DNA of 64,000 nt from Stenotrophomonas aracearum (GCF_031834615.1 NZ_CP115543.1:817001-881000), one strand, 5' to 3'. Counted from the first letter of the stretch, positions 39,579-57,967 are shown. The notes: generated by a model not told the origin, from the sequence alone. Translations and numbers: made by a program.

Positions 39579-42317
39579 TTACAGCGCAGTACCACCAAAC
39601 TTATGCGTGTACTGCAGGTTGATCGTACGCCCCACCGTGTCGAACCAGGACACGTCGTAGTACGGGTACGGCGTGTAGGTCGCGTCCTTCGGCGGCATCT
39701 TGTTGAACAGGTTCACCACCGACAGCGACAGGCGCGAATGGTCGTCGAAGCGGTACTGCAGCGACAGGTTGTAGCGGTACGTCGCCTTCATCCACGGGCT
39801 GTCGCCGCTCTCCCAGTCGAAACTCTGGTCGTAGCTGTCGTAGGTCGGCAGCCTGCCCAGGCGCGACCCGTACAGCGTTGCCGACCAGGCCGCGTTCTCC
39901 CAGGTCAGGCTCGCACTGGTCTTCGTGCGCGGAATGTCGAACCCGCTGTTCACCGCGAACTGGTCCTCCACCACATCGCCCGCGAACTGCTGGAAATCGT
40001 GGCGCTGCACCCACGTATGGTTGCCGCTCAGGATGAAATCGCCGATCCCCGTGCCCAGCCGGTAGCGCACCCCCACGTCGATCCCGCGCGTCGTCTCCCG
40101 CGCGATGTTGATCGGGCTCACATGCACCCCGTACAGCCGCCCATCGTCGGTCCGCGTGACCCGGTTCACCGCGTCCACGCAGGTCGGCGACGCCGCGTCC
40201 GCGTCGCCCAGGCGGCAGGCCGCCTCGTCGCGCAGGATCGTGCTCACGTCCATGTCCTGCACCTGGTCGCGCATGTCGATGTCGAACCAGTCCACCGACA
40301 GGTCCAGCCCGATCGCCGGCGACCACACCAGCCCCGCACTCCACGACGTGCTGGTTTCCGGATCCAGCTGGCGGTTGCCCTCGCGCGTGCGGATCAGGTT
40401 CTCCTCGTAGTCCGAACAATCGTCCGCACCGTCCACCGCGCACGCGTAGTAATCGTTCGCGCTCGTCTCATCATTGCCCGGGCCCGCGTACACATAGTGC
40501 AGGTCCGGCGCACGGAACGCCGTGCCGTACGAACCGCGCACCAGCAACGTCTCGATCGGACGCCACTCGATCCCGCCGCTCCACGTCGCCTTGCCGATCG
40601 TATTGCCCGAATAGCGGTACTGGTCGAAGCGGCCCGCCACGCTCACGTTCAGCGTCTCGTGCAGCGGCAGGCGCAGTTCCGCCGCCGTCGCCCAGCGGTT
40701 GCGGCTGCCGTGGCCGTCCGAATCCTTCCAGCTGTAGTAGTAGTACTGCGTCGCCAGCGGATCCGGATTCAGCGCGTACGACTGGTTGCCGAACTCCGCC
40801 GTCGCCGCGAACCCGGCCTTGCCGCCCGGCAGCTCGAACAGCTCGCCGTTGGTCAGCGTCAACGCCGCCGTGTCCGTACGCGACTTCGGCGTATAGGTCG
40901 TGCGCGCCGCGATCGAATCGTATTCGGCGCGGCTCAGTGGCCGGTACAGGCGTGCCGGGTCCGCGTTGTAGATCGGGAAGCCGTCGTCGTCCTCGCCCAG
41001 CTGCGGGCCCAGGAACAGATCATTGGCCTTGGCCGCGATGATCTGCGGCCAGCGGATCGACGACTGGTACTGCGAATGGCTCAGCGACGCCTCGTAGTCC
41101 CACGCTGCGCCCAGCGAGCCCTTGAAGCCGGTGGTCACGCTGAAGGTCTTCTGCGTGCTGCGGATCATCCCCCTGTCCAGTCCGCCCATTTCCTCCGGCG
41201 AGAACTGGCGCTGCCAGAATTCCACCTGGTCGGTCGCCTGGTTGAAGAAGTAGCCGTCCTCGTTGCCGTCGGCCGCCATCAGGCCCCACTGGGTCACGTC
41301 GCGCATCAGCGCGATGTCGTGGTAGCCCAGCTGCACGTCCGCGAACCACTCCGCACCGTTGTCGAAGCCGTAGCGCAGCGACGCGTAGCCGTTGGCCCCG
41401 CGGCGCTTGCTCAGGATCGTGCCGTAACCGATCAAACGGTCGCTGCCGCAGTAGAACCCGTAGCGCGGCCGCTCCGCGTAATAGGTGCTGCCCTTGTTCT
41501 GCCCGGCCAGCGCATCGCAGGTGGCCTGGCCCGGATCCAGGTAGTCGTCGTTGTAGTCCGTGCGCAGGTAGGCGCGACGGGCCGCACGCGCGCTCTCGGT
41601 AGGTGCGTCCAGGGTCGAATCCTGCTGCGCACGCTCATACGCCCACAGTGGCGTCTGCGACTGCAGTTCCAGGCTGTATACCGCGCTGAAGCGTCCGCTG
41701 TCGAAGCCGCTGGCGATGCTCATGTCGAACGACTCGCCGCCGCCTTCGCTGGTGGTCCCCATGCGCACATCGACCGTGGTGCCATCGACCTGCTTTTTCA
41801 GGATGAAATTGACCACGCCGGCAATCGCGTCCGAACCGTAGATCGCCGACGCACTGCCGGTCAGGACCTCGATCCGCTCGATCATCCCCAGCGGGATGTT
41901 GGACACGTCGGTGAAGTTGCTGCGGCCCTGGAACGGCATCGGGAAATCGGCGATGCGCCGACCGTTGACCAGCACCAGGGTGTGGTTCGGGCCCAGCCCG
42001 CGCAGGTCGACCTGCTGCGCGCCCGGCGAGAAATCGGCACCGCTGGACGACTGCTGGCTCTGGGTCTCACCGCCGTTCTGGGTCATCGAACGCAGCACGT
42101 CCGGCACGCTGGTGAAGCCGTTGGCCTGGATCTGCTCGGCGGTGATCACCGTGACCGGCGCCGGTCCCTCGACCTGCGCGCGCGGGATGCGCGACCCGGT
42201 GACCTGCACCGTATCCAGCTGCTGCACCCCGGGAGCGGCCGGGGACTGCGCGGCCGCCGTTGCGGCCACGCCCATCAACGCCAGCTGGATCGACCACGCC
42301 ATCGCCTGTTTACGCAT
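39579..42317 (-). CDS. TonB-dependent outer membrane receptor
   Basis: This 912-residue receptor has a signal peptide (MAWSIQLALMGVAATAAAQ) and a TonB-box-like LDTVQVTGSRI soon after. The plug domain has TVITAEQIQANGFTSVPDVL, QVDLRGLGPNHTLVLVNGRR, NIPLGMIERIEVLTGSASAI and YGSDAIAGVVNFILKK. A long beta-barrel ends in aromatic-rich strands and NLFNKMPPKDATY. The TGSRIPR start and lack of a FecA-like extension match the large Xanthomonadaceae receptor families with sugar, peptide or unknown substrates. No substrate gene neighbour helps. The ATG at 42317 is chosen at the signal peptide; no strong ribosome binding site is seen. Confidence 0.9.
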   Translation of the reverse strand: MRKQAMAWSIQLALMGVAATAAAQSPAAPGVQQLDTVQVTGSRIPRAQVEGPAPVTVITAEQIQANGFTSVPDVLRSMTQNGGETQSQQSSSGADFSPGAQQVDLRGLGPNHTLVLVNGRRIADFPMPFQGRSNFTDVSNIPLGMIERIEVLTGSASAIYGSDAIAGVVNFILKKQVDGTTVDVRMGTTSEGGGESFDMSIASGFDSGRFSAVYSLELQSQTPLWAYERAQQDSTLDAPTESARAARRAYLRTDYNDDYLDPGQATCDALAGQNKGSTYYAERPRYGFYCGSDRLIGYGTILSKRRGANGYASLRYGFDNGAEWFADVQLGYHDIALMRDVTQWGLMAADGNEDGYFFNQATDQVEFWQRQFSPEEMGGLDRGMIRSTQKTFSVTTGFKGSLGAAWDYEASLSHSQYQSSIRWPQIIAAKANDLFLGPQLGEDDDGFPIYNADPARLYRPLSRAEYDSIAARTTYTPKSRTDTAALTLTNGELFELPGGKAGFAATAEFGNQSYALNPDPLATQYYYYSWKDSDGHGSRNRWATAAELRLPLHETLNVSVAGRFDQYRYSGNTIGKATWSGGIEWRPIETLLVRGSYGTAFRAPDLHYVYAGPGNDETSANDYYACAVDGADDCSDYEENLIRTREGNRQLDPETSTSWSAGLVWSPAIGLDLSVDWFDIDMRDQVQDMDVSTILRDEAACRLGDADAASPTCVDAVNRVTRTDDGRLYGVHVSPINIARETTRGIDVGVRYRLGTGIGDFILSGNHTWVQRHDFQQFAGDVVEDQFAVNSGFDIPRTKTSASLTWENAAWSATLYGSRLGRLPTYDSYDQSFDWESGDSPWMKATYRYNLSLQYRFDDHSRLSLSVVNLFNKMPPKDATYTPYPYYDVSWFDTVGRTINLQYTHKFGGTAL

Positions 42318-42534
42318 GAGAATTCTCGGAAGAAAAGTGGGCCTCGAGGGAGGCCAAGACCCCCATTCACATTCGGTGGATGGGCGGCGCGCATTTAACG
42401 CCTTTTTTACGTAGGCCGCCAGTCGCCGGGCTTCAGGTAGCGCATGACGCGTCACCCATGACGAACAGGCGGTGCCTGCCGGGCCGGGGCTGGGCCATGA
42501 TGGCCGCTTCACCCCTTGGTCCGGACTCTCCCTC

Positions 42535-43545
42535 ATGCGCCTGCGCTCCGCCCTGCTGTTTGCCCTGTGCCTGTCTCCGACGGTGGCCCTGGCTGCCGAT
42601 CCCGTCCTGGTCATCCATGGTGGGGCAGGGGTGCAGCGCAAGGATCTCTCGCCGGCCGAGGAAAAGGCCGCACGCGACGCCCTGCGCCTTGCCCTGCTGC
42701 AGGGTCACCAGGCGCTGGTCGCCGGCAAGCCGGCCCTGGAGGCGGTGACCGCAGCGATCACCGTGCTGGAGGACGCCCCCACCTTCAATGCCGGCAAGGG
42801 CGCGGTCTTCACCCATGACGGCCGCAACGAACTGGATGCCGCGCTGATGGACGGCGCCACCCTCAAGGCCGGCGCCGTGGCCGGGGTGCAGCGCGTGCGC
42901 AATCCGATCCTGCTTGCCGAAGCGGTCATGCAGCACTCCCCGCACGTGATGATGGTGGGGCAGGGCGCCGAAGCGTTCGCCACCCGCCAGGGCATGACGC
43001 TGGTCGATCCCGCGTACTTCCGCACGGAAAAGCGCTGGCAGCAGCTGCAGCGTGCGCTGAAGGAAGAAGCCAGCGGCCAGGCGCATGCCGACCTGGAGAC
43101 CGCAAAGCACTTCGGTACCGTCGGTGCGGTCGCGCTTGACGCAGAAGGCCACCTTGCAGCCGGTACGTCCACCGGCGGCATGACCAACAAGCGCTACGGC
43201 CGGGTCGGCGATGCGCCGATCATCGGTGCCGGCACCTACGCCAACGCCACCTGCGCCGTGTCCGGCACCGGCTGGGGCGAGTACTACATCCGCACTGCGG
43301 CCGCGCATGACATCTGCGCACGCATGGAATATCTCAAGCAGGGACCGGAACAGGCAGCGCGTGACGTGATCAACACGCGCATCCCCGCGCTCGGCGGCGA
43401 CGGTGGTGCGATCGTGCTCTCCGCCGATGGGCGCGCGGCCACGCCATTCAATACGCAGGGCATGTATCGCGGCTGGATCGGCGCCGACGGCGTGCCGCAC
43501 GTGGCCATCTTCGACGATGAAACGCTGCCGCTTCCCGGCCAATAG
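42535..43545 (+). CDS. Isoaspartyl peptidase / L-asparaginase (Ntn hydrolase), secreted
   Basis: This 336-residue family T2 precursor self-cleaves before Thr195 (HFGTVGAVALD) to expose the nucleophile. HGGAGVQ near 28-34, FNAGKGAVFTHDG near 84-96, GNTGG-type STGGMTNKRYGRVGDAPIIGAGTYA (in parts) and GTGWGEYYIR follow the family. The signal peptide MRLRSALLFALCLSPTVALA predicts periplasmic location. It degrades isoaspartyl dipeptides or asparagine. Unrelated in fold to the short asparaginase at 23592. It is divergent from the TonB receptor. Confidence 0.93.
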   Translation: MRLRSALLFALCLSPTVALAADPVLVIHGGAGVQRKDLSPAEEKAARDALRLALLQGHQALVAGKPALEAVTAAITVLEDAPTFNAGKGAVFTHDGRNELDAALMDGATLKAGAVAGVQRVRNPILLAEAVMQHSPHVMMVGQGAEAFATRQGMTLVDPAYFRTEKRWQQLQRALKEEASGQAHADLETAKHFGTVGAVALDAEGHLAAGTSTGGMTNKRYGRVGDAPIIGAGTYANATCAVSGTGWGEYYIRTAAAHDICARMEYLKQGPEQAARDVINTRIPALGGDGGAIVLSADGRAATPFNTQGMYRGWIGADGVPHVAIFDDETLPLPGQ

Positions 43546-43596
43546 GCCGTATTTGCGGCATTTGCGCGATTGGTGTGAAAAAATTCAAAAAGGTTG

Positions 43597-43625
43597 TTGA
43601 CAGAACCCGCATTCACCCCCAAAAT
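43597..43625 (+). promoter_or_regulatory. Promoter of the tRNA-tuf cluster
   Basis: A perfect -35 TTGACA (43597-43602) is separated by 17 bp from CAAAAT (43620-43625, 4/6 of TATAAT), about 57 bp before tRNA-Tyr, in a locally AT-rich stretch. Confidence 0.65.
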
Positions 43626-43681
43626 TCACGGCTCTTCCACCCCACACCGAAAACGCTTCGGCGCCAGGGACAGGGTGGTAA

Positions 43682-43767
43682 GGAGGGATACCCAAGCGGC
43701 CAACGGGGGCAGACTGTAAATCTGCTGGCTTACGCCTTCGGTGGTTCGAATCCACCTCCCTCCACCA
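43682..43767 (+). tRNA. tRNA-Tyr (anticodon GTA)
   Basis: 86 nt including CCA. The acceptor stem is GGAGGGA/TCCCTCC, with a long variable arm and loop ACTGTAAAT containing anticodon GTA. The T arm GGTGG-TTCGAAT-CCACC is intact. First of three tRNAs before tuf. Confidence 0.96.
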
Positions 43768-43804
43768 GTTTCACGTAGTTTCAGTTGTGGCAAGAGCTTC
43801 CGTT

Positions 43805-43878
<74 letters not shown>

Positions 43879-43925
43879 TTGAATGAGTTTGAATATATTC
43901 AAATTCGTGCCATAATTCAAAACTC

Positions 43926-44001
43926 GCTCACGTAGCTCAGTCGGTAGAGCACCTCCTTGGTAAGGAGGAGGTCGAAGGTTCGATTCCTTTCGTGAGCACC
44001 A
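43926..44001 (+). tRNA. tRNA-Thr (anticodon GGT)
   Basis: 76 nt including CCA. The acceptor stem is GCTCACG/CGTGAGC. The anticodon stem CCTCC/GGAGG encloses TTGGTAA, anticodon GGT. It ends 40 bp before tuf, as thrT precedes tufB in E. coli. Confidence 0.96.
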
Positions 44002-44041
44002 TCTAAGTGCCACCATTCAGACGATTTCGAGATAAGCAGCC

Positions 44042-45232
44042 ATGGCCAAGGGTAAGTTCGAGCGCACCAAGCCGCACGTCAACGTCGGCACCATCGGTCA
44101 CGTCGACCACGGCAAGACCACGCTGACCGCCGCACTGACCAAGATCGGTGCCGAGCGCTTCGGTGGCGAGTTCAAGGATTACTCCGCGATCGACGCCGCG
44201 CCGGAAGAAAAGGCCCGTGGCATCACGATCTCGACCGCACACGTCGAATACGAATCCCCGACCCGTCACTACGCCCACGTCGATTGCCCGGGCCATGCTG
44301 ACTACGTCAAGAACATGATCACCGGTGCCGCCCAGATGGACGGCGCGATCCTGGTCTGCTCGGCTGCTGACGGCCCGATGCCGCAGACCCGCGAGCACAT
44401 CCTGCTGTCGCGCCAGGTCGGCGTGCCGTACATCGTCGTGTTCCTGAACAAGGCCGACATGGTGGACGACGCCGAGCTGCTGGAACTGGTCGAGATGGAA
44501 GTCCGCGAGCTGCTGAGCAAGTACGACTTCCCGGGTGACGACACCCCGATCATCTCCGGTTCGGCCCGTCTGGCGCTGGAAGGCGACCAGAGCGACATCG
44601 GCGTGCCGGCCGTGATCAAGCTGGTCGAAGCCCTGGACACCTGGATTCCGGAGCCGGAGCGCGACATCGACAAGCCGTTCCTGATGCCGGTGGAAGACGT
44701 GTTCTCGATCTCGGGCCGCGGCACCGTGGTGACCGGTCGTATCGAGCGCGGCATCATCAAGGTCGGCGACGAAATCGAAATCGTCGGTATCCGTCCGGTC
44801 CAGAAGACCACCGTGACCGGCGTGGAAATGTTCCGCAAGCTGCTGGACCAGGGCCAGGCAGGCGACAACGCCGGTCTGCTGCTGCGCGGCACCAAGCGTG
44901 ACGACGTCGAGCGTGGCCAGGTCCTGGCCAAGCCGGGTTCGATCAAGCCGCACACCACCTTCGAAGGTGAAGTGTACGTGCTGTCGAAGGACGAAGGCGG
45001 CCGTCACACCCCGTTCTTCAACGGCTACCGCCCGCAGTTCTACTTCCGTACCACCGACATCACCGGTAAGGCCAACCTGCCGGAAGGCACCGAAATGGTG
45101 ATGCCGGGCGACAACGTGAAGATGGTCATCGAGCTGATCAACCCGGTCGCCATGGACGAAGGCCTGCGCTTCGCGATTCGTGAAGGCGGCCGTACCGTCG
45201 GCGCCGGCGTGGTCTCCAAGATCGTCGCGTAA
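44042..45232 (+). CDS. tuf: Elongation factor Tu, first copy
   Basis: This 396-residue GTPase carries aminoacyl-tRNA to the ribosome. G motifs GHVDHGKT (19-26), [12 protein letters not shown] and NKADMVDD are visible, with the switch region EKARGITI. The protein is identical to the copy at 61278-62468. I see only two synonymous DNA differences (codons 2 and 22), and identity continues about 8 nt past the stop. A CGGCAGC/GCTGCCG hairpin (45246-45264) without T-run follows before tRNA-Trp. Confidence 0.98.
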   Translation: MAKGKFERTKPHVNVGTIGHVDHGKTTLTAALTKIGAERFGGEFKDYSAIDAAPEEKARGITISTAHVEYESPTRHYAHVDCPGHADYVKNMITGAAQMDGAILVCSAADGPMPQTREHILLSRQVGVPYIVVFLNKADMVDDAELLELVEMEVRELLSKYDFPGDDTPIISGSARLALEGDQSDIGVPAVIKLVEALDTWIPEPERDIDKPFLMPVEDVFSISGRGTVVTGRIERGIIKVGDEIEIVGIRPVQKTTVTGVEMFRKLLDQGQAGDNAGLLLRGTKRDDVERGQVLAKPGSIKPHTTFEGEVYVLSKDEGGRHTPFFNGYRPQFYFRTTDITGKANLPEGTEMVMPGDNVKMVIELINPVAMDEGLRFAIREGGRTVGAGVVSKIVA

Positions 45233-45333
45233 TCTGCAATACCGGCGGCAGCACAGCGCTGCCGGTCTCGCGAACGGCGGGCCGGGAACCTCGGTCCGCC
45301 TTCGCCGTCTAAGGGAAGGCAGTTTTCTAACGT

Positions 45334-45409
<76 letters not shown>

Positions 45410-45453
45410 CTTCTCCCTTCCAGCGGCCATGCCGCCTCAGCAGCCAGAGCCGG

Positions 45454-45858
45454 ATGAACAGCAAGATCGAGCACACCAAGGACACCTCCACCGGGGGTGA
45501 CATCGTCAAGTACGCCGCCGCAGTGCTCCTGGCACTTGCGGGTCTTTTTGCTTGGTTCTGGTTCGGTGCGCCCGAACATGCTGCCCAGAATGCCTGGTCC
45601 GGCCCCCTGCGTGGTCTGGGCGTCGCCGTTGGCCTGATTGCCGGCCTTGCGGTGTTCATGCTGACCTCCAAGGGTCGCGACACCCGCGAATTCCTTTCCG
45701 AATCCCGCTTCGAGCTGCGCAAGGTGGTCTGGCCGACGCGCCAGGAAGCCATCCGCATGACCTGGGTGGTGATGGTCGTGGTGATCATCCTCAGCCTGCT
45801 GCTTGGCGGTTTTGACTTCGTGATTCAGAAAGCGATCCAGTGGTTCCTGGGTCGATAA
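45454..45858 (+). CDS. secE: Preprotein translocase subunit SecE
   Basis: This 134-residue SecE has three membrane helices, as in enterobacteria: about 17-35, 48-66 and 100-125. The conserved amphipathic hinge [20 protein letters not shown] precedes the last helix. It joins SecY and SecG in the translocon. GAGCCGG stands near the ATG at 45454. nusG follows after 10 bp. Confidence 0.95.
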   Translation: MNSKIEHTKDTSTGGDIVKYAAAVLLALAGLFAWFWFGAPEHAAQNAWSGPLRGLGVAVGLIAGLAVFMLTSKGRDTREFLSESRFELRKVVWPTRQEAIRMTWVVMVVVIILSLLLGGFDFVIQKAIQWFLGR

Positions 45859-45868
45859 GGAGAAACCT

Positions 45869-46429
45869 GTGAAGCGTTGGTATGTTGTTCACGCCTATTC
45901 AGGCTTCGAAAAGTCGGTGGCGCAGGCCCTGCGCGACCGCATCGTCTCGCATGAGAAGCAGGACCTCTTCGGTGAAGTCCTGGTTCCGACCGAGGAAGTG
46001 ATTGAAATGCGCGCCGGCCAGAAGCGCCGTTCCGAGCGCAAGTTCTTCCCGGGTTACGTGCTGGTCCAGATCGAGACCCACGAAGAGAACGGCATTCCGC
46101 GCATCGACAACGAAAGCTGGCACCTGGTCAAGGAAACCTCCAAGGTCATGGGCTTCATCGGCGGTACCGCCGATCGTCCGCTGCCGATCAAGGATTCCGA
46201 AGCCGAGGCCATCCTGAACCGCGTTCAGGAAGGTGTCGAGAAGCCGCGTCCGAAGGTGCTGTTCGAGCCGGGCCAGATGGTTCGCGTCACCGAAGGCCCG
46301 TTCAACGACTTCAACGGCGTCGTGGAAGAGGTCAACTACGAGAAGAGCCGCCTGCGCGTCTCGGTGCTCATCTTCGGTCGCGCCACCCCGGTCGAGCTCG
46401 AGTTCGGCCAGGTCGAAAAGGCCGTCTGA
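45869..46429 (+). CDS. nusG: Transcription termination/antitermination protein NusG
   Basis: This 186-residue protein has an NGN domain ([37 protein letters not shown]) and a KOW domain ([39 protein letters not shown]). It couples RNA polymerase to ribosomes and Rho. It begins with GTG behind AAGGAGAAACCT. The inserted [20 protein letters not shown] block is standard. Confidence 0.97.
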   Translation: MKRWYVVHAYSGFEKSVAQALRDRIVSHEKQDLFGEVLVPTEEVIEMRAGQKRRSERKFFPGYVLVQIETHEENGIPRIDNESWHLVKETSKVMGFIGGTADRPLPIKDSEAEAILNRVQEGVEKPRPKVLFEPGQMVRVTEGPFNDFNGVVEEVNYEKSRLRVSVLIFGRATPVELEFGQVEKAV

Positions 46430-46436
46430 CCCCCTT

Positions 46437-46458
46437 GGCGCCAATTCATACTGGCGCC
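46437..46458 (+). terminator. Hairpin after nusG
   Basis: GGCGCCA/TGGCGCC, 7 bp with an 8-base loop, lies 7 bp after the nusG stop. The tail TGAAAATCTG has no T-run, so termination is probably partial. Confidence 0.5.
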
Positions 46459-46475
46459 TGAAAATCTGATATAGT
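46445..46475 (+). promoter_or_regulatory. Putative rplK promoter
   Basis: TGATATAGT (46467-46475) is an extended -10 (TGN plus TATAGT). A weak -35-like TTCATA (46445-46450) lies 19 bp upstream and overlaps the nusG hairpin. About 145 nt of leader would precede rplK. Confidence 0.45.
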
Positions 46476-46579
46476 GCGCGGCTTCCTGCCAGGAAGCTGG
46501 CAAAAGCATGGGGCCGCCGCAAGGTGGCCTTCTGCATGAATTCAAAACGCGATGCCGGGACGCGACATTCCCGGTCCGA

Positions 46580-46625
46580 TGGGGAGCCTGTGGTCGCAAG
46601 GCGCTAGCACCCGGAGAGTATTCAC
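46580..46625 (+). promoter_or_regulatory. rplK leader with possible L1-binding site
   Basis: GGGGAGCC...GGCGCTAGCACCC (46580-46613) has the layout I remember for L1 targets that mimic the 23S rRNA site in L11-operon leaders: a short stem with a purine-rich internal loop just before the ribosome binding site GGAG. L1 is encoded by the next-but-one gene, so feedback control is plausible. This is an inference from layout. Confidence 0.4.
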
Positions 46626-47054
46626 ATGGCAAAGAAAGTAGTTGGTTACATCAAGCTGCAGGTGAAGGCCGGTCAGGCCAACCCCTCGCCGCCGGTCGGT
46701 CCCGCGCTGGGTCAGCGTGGCCTGAACATCATGGAATTCTGCAAGGCCTTCAATGCCGCCACGCAGAAGCTCGAGCCGGGTCTGCCGGTTCCGGTGATCA
46801 TCACGGCCTATTCGGACCGTACCTTCACCTTCATCACCAAGAGCACCCCGGCCACCACCCTGCTGAAGAAGGCCGCCGGCATTTCGTCCGGTTCCAAGCG
46901 CCCGAACACCGACAAGGTGGGCAAGGTCAGCCGTAAGCAGCTGGAAGAGATCGCCAAGGCGAAGGAACCGGATCTGACCGCCGCCGACCTGGACGCCGCC
47001 GTGCGTACCATCGCTGGTTCTGCCCGTTCCATGGGCCTTGTGGTAGAGGGTTAA
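46626..47054 (+). CDS. rplK: 50S ribosomal protein L11
   Basis: This 142-residue protein binds 23S rRNA at the GTPase-associated centre. It begins [20 protein letters not shown] with the [19 protein letters not shown] block, and the C-terminal rRNA-binding domain contains [12 protein letters not shown] and [17 protein letters not shown] [28 protein letters not shown] precedes the ATG. rplA follows 4 bp downstream. Confidence 0.98.
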   Translation: MAKKVVGYIKLQVKAGQANPSPPVGPALGQRGLNIMEFCKAFNAATQKLEPGLPVPVIITAYSDRTFTFITKSTPATTLLKKAAGISSGSKRPNTDKVGKVSRKQLEEIAKAKEPDLTAADLDAAVRTIAGSARSMGLVVEG

Positions 47055-47058
47055 GAAG

Positions 47059-47757
47059 ATGGCACAGACCAAGCGTGAGAAGGCCATCAAGGCCGCCGTC
47101 GTCCCGGGCAAGGCTTATGCCTTCGAGGACGCGATCAAGATCCTGAAGACCGCCACCAAGGCCAAGTTCGTCGAGTCCTTCGACGTTGCCGTGCGCCTGG
47201 GCGTGGACGCCAAGAAGTCCGACCAGCAGGTCCGCGGTTCGACCGTGCTGCCGGCCGGTACCGGCAAGAGCGTGCGCGTTGCGGTGTTCGCCCCGGCCGG
47301 TGCCAAGGCTGATGAAGCCCTGGCCGCTGGCGCCGAAGCCGTCGGCATGGACGACCTGGCCGAGAAGATGCAGGCCGGCGATCTGAACTACGACGTCGTC
47401 ATCGCGACCCCGGACGCCATGCGCGTTGTCGGTAAGCTGGGCACCGTGCTCGGTCCGCGCGGCCTGATGCCGAACCCGAAGGTCGGCACCGTGTCGGCCA
47501 ACCCGGGCGAAGCCGTCAAGAACGCCAAGTCGGGTCAGGTCCGTTACCGCACCGACAAGGCCGGCATCATCCACTGCACCATCGGCAAGGCCGACTTCGC
47601 CGAAGACGCGCTGAAGTCGAACCTGCAGGCGCTGCTGCAGGACCTGATCAAGGCCAAGCCGGCCACCTCGAAGGGCACCTACCTGCAGAAGGTTTCGGTC
47701 AGCTCGACGATGGGCCCGGGCGTCACCGTCGACCAGTCGTCGCTGAGCCTGAAGTAA
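47059..47757 (+). CDS. rplA: 50S ribosomal protein L1
   Basis: This 232-residue protein of the L1 stalk assists tRNA release and represses its own operon in E. coli. It shows [54 protein letters not shown] and the C-terminal [18 protein letters not shown]. Start, length and neighbours are standard. Confidence 0.98.
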   Translation: MAQTKREKAIKAAVVPGKAYAFEDAIKILKTATKAKFVESFDVAVRLGVDAKKSDQQVRGSTVLPAGTGKSVRVAVFAPAGAKADEALAAGAEAVGMDDLAEKMQAGDLNYDVVIATPDAMRVVGKLGTVLGPRGLMPNPKVGTVSANPGEAVKNAKSGQVRYRTDKAGIIHCTIGKADFAEDALKSNLQALLQDLIKAKPATSKGTYLQKVSVSSTMGPGVTVDQSSLSLK

Positions 47758-48090
47758 TCGTTTCAAGCGGGTGCGTGGCCCAGGCCACGTACCCGTGACA
47801 TTTGAAGGCAATCCGAGCGGGCCTGCCCGTGACGATAGCCGTCAAAGACCGCAGGGGCGGTGGGCGCAGGCCGACCGCTTAATCGATTCCCCCGGGAACC
47901 GCCCTGCGTAGATGGTGCCCTTCTGGAGTTTTTCTGGTTTTCGCACGTCTGGGTTCACCCAGGTTGGCCATCCAGGTCTAGAACGGCCCACCCTTGGAAC
48001 ATCGTCCCGATGTTCCCGGCGTCCAGGAGGGATGCCGCCCAGGACCGCACACGGCAGGAGCCGTAAGCGGAGTTCAATTGGAGGAGTGCA
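47758..48090 (+). promoter_or_regulatory. rplJL leader (L10-L7/L12 autoregulatory type)
   Basis: A 333-nt non-coding stretch precedes rplJ, like the L10 leader of other Proteobacteria, which binds the L10-(L7/L12)4 complex. A strong hairpin at 47768-47795 (CGGGTGCGTGG against CCACGTACCCG) lies shortly after rplA. Further complementary segments between 47840 and 48075 (for example GAACATCG/CGATGTTC around 47996-48015) could form the multi-arm leader. GGAGGAGTGCA is the rplJ ribosome binding site. The L10 binding site itself is inferred from position. Confidence 0.6.
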
Positions 48091-48618
48091 ATGGCTCTCA
48101 ATCTGTCCCAGAAGCAAGAAGTAGTCGCCGAGGTCGCGGAAGTCGCTGCCAAGGCTCACTCCTTGATTGCAGCACACTACGCCGGCACCACGGTCGCGCA
48201 GATCACCAAGATGCGCGAACAGGCCCGTAAGGAAGGCGTGTTCTTGAAAGTTGTCAAGAACACCCTGGCCGAACGTGCGGTGAAGGGTACTGAATTCGAA
48301 ACCGCAGCGGCCAAGTTCACCGGCCCGATGCTGTTCGCGTTCTCGCTCGACGAGCCCGGCGCTGCCGGTCGCGTCATCAAGGAAGCTACCAAGACCAACG
48401 ACAAGCTGCAGCCGCAGCTGGTTGTGATCGGTGGCGAAGTGTTCCCGGCAAGCCACGTTGACGTGCTGGCCTCGCTGCCGACCCGTGATCAGGCCCTGGC
48501 CATGCTGGCCCGCGTCCTGTCCGAGCCGGTCACGATGTTCGCCCGTGCCGTCAAGGCCGTTGGCGAGAAGCAGGAAGGTGGCGCTGTCGCCGCCGAGCCG
48601 GCTGCCGAAACCGCCTGA
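48091..48618 (+). CDS. rplJ: 50S ribosomal protein L10
   Basis: This 175-residue stalk-base protein binds 23S rRNA and carries L7/L12 dimers on its C-terminal helix. It shows [45 protein letters not shown] and the C-terminal alanine-rich L7/L12-binding helix. rplL follows after 62 bp. Confidence 0.97.
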   Translation: MALNLSQKQEVVAEVAEVAAKAHSLIAAHYAGTTVAQITKMREQARKEGVFLKVVKNTLAERAVKGTEFETAAAKFTGPMLFAFSLDEPGAAGRVIKEATKTNDKLQPQLVVIGGEVFPASHVDVLASLPTRDQALAMLARVLSEPVTMFARAVKAVGEKQEGGAVAAEPAAETA

Positions 48619-48680
48619 GTCGCTGTTTACGTGGTTCCTGACGGAACCTGAACCCAGAAAATTATCCAAAGGTATTCAAA

Positions 48681-49046
48681 ATGTCCCTTACCACCGACCA
48701 GATCGTTGAAGCCATTGCCGCCAAGTCCCTGATGGAAATCATGGAACTGGTGAAGGCCATCGAAGAAAAGTTCGGCGTCTCCGCCGCTGCCCCGGTTGCC
48801 GTTGCCGCCGCTGGCCCGGCTGCTGCCGTTGAAGAGCAGACCGAATTCTCCGTGTCGCTGAAGAGCGCCGGCGACAAGAAGGTCGACGTCATCAAGGCCG
48901 TCCGCGCCATCACCGGCCTGGGCCTGAAGGAAGCCAAGGACCTCACCGAAGCCGGTGGCGTCCTGAAGGAATCGGCCACGAAGGAAGAAGCCGAGAAGAT
49001 GAAGAAGGACCTGGAAGCTGTCGGCGCGACTGTCGAAGTCAAGTAA
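48681..49046 (+). CDS. rplL: 50S ribosomal protein L7/L12
   Basis: This 121-residue acidic stalk protein recruits translational GTPases. The N-terminal dimerisation helices ([20 protein letters not shown] in the first 20) are joined by an alanine/valine hinge to the C-terminal domain with [24 protein letters not shown] residues and [15 protein letters not shown]. Highly expressed codon use is obvious. Confidence 0.98.
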   Translation: MSLTTDQIVEAIAAKSLMEIMELVKAIEEKFGVSAAAPVAVAAAGPAAAVEEQTEFSVSLKSAGDKKVDVIKAVRAITGLGLKEAKDLTEAGGVLKESATKEEAEKMKKDLEAVGATVEVK

Positions 49047-49085
49047 GCAGCTCCTTGCGTCGCCACCGAATCACGGCGATGCAGC

Positions 49086-49128
49086 AAAGGCTGGGGGCGT
49101 AAGCCCCCGGCCTTTGGTCGTTGTTGTT
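49086..49128 (+). terminator. Attenuator-type hairpin between rplL and rpoB
   Basis: A 13-bp stem, AAAGGC-T-GGGGGC with GCCCCCG-GCCTTT, closes on GTAA and is followed by GGTCGTTGTTGTTC. It lies 40 bp after rplL. In E. coli an attenuator at this point reduces rpoBC relative to rplJL; the same role fits here. Confidence 0.7.
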
Positions 49129-49172
49129 CTACCGGCCTCGGGCCGGCTACTTACCGGTCCCTGACCGGCAAG

Positions 49173-49239
49173 TTGGCAGTTGGAAGTAGCGGGAGAAGGC
49201 GTGCTGGTGCCGGCAATACCAGCGACTTCCAACTGACAA
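49173..49239 (+). promoter_or_regulatory. Long rplL-rpoB intercistronic hairpin, possible RNase III site
   Basis: TTGGCAGTTGGAAGT (49173-49187) pairs with ACTTCCAACTGACAA (49225-49239) over 15 positions with one mismatch, enclosing a second small stem (CTGGT/ACCAG). E. coli has an RNase III processing hairpin at this place. The identity of the nuclease is inferred. Confidence 0.55.
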
Positions 49240-49301
49240 TTTTCATGTTCCCTTCGGGTCGCGCCTGCATGGCGGGGCCCGCACAGCCAAGGTGAGACCC
49301 C

Positions 49302-53456
<4,155 letters not shown>

Positions 53457-53545
53457 TCGCGCAGGCGCGGCTGCCCCGGCAGCCGCGCCGCCGGCAGTGA
53501 ATCGACAGCCCCATCGACAAGATTTCCTCCTTTCGGAGAAACACC

Positions 53546-57781
<4,236 letters not shown>

Positions 57782-57795
57782 TGAAAACGGGGTAG

Positions 57796-57820
57796 GGCAC
57801 GGCCGTTGGCCGTGCCTTCC
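57796..57820 (+). terminator. Terminator-like hairpin after rpoC
   Basis: A perfect 9-bp stem GGCACGGCC/GGCCGTGCC on a GTT loop is followed by TTCCC. A second hairpin (GGTGGC/GCCACC, about 57831-57848) comes next. The poor T-run means termination may be incomplete. Confidence 0.6.
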
Positions 57821-57967
57821 CACCCGGCATCGGTGGCATTCCCGCCACCAATGCTGTAGGATGCCCGCCGGTCCTCGAAAGGGGGCTGGTAGACAACCTG
57901 AACGGGGGGTAAGGAGAAGGCGCCCCAGTAACGGCCCGGGATCAGGGCTGGCCTTCCGTGCGCGCGG

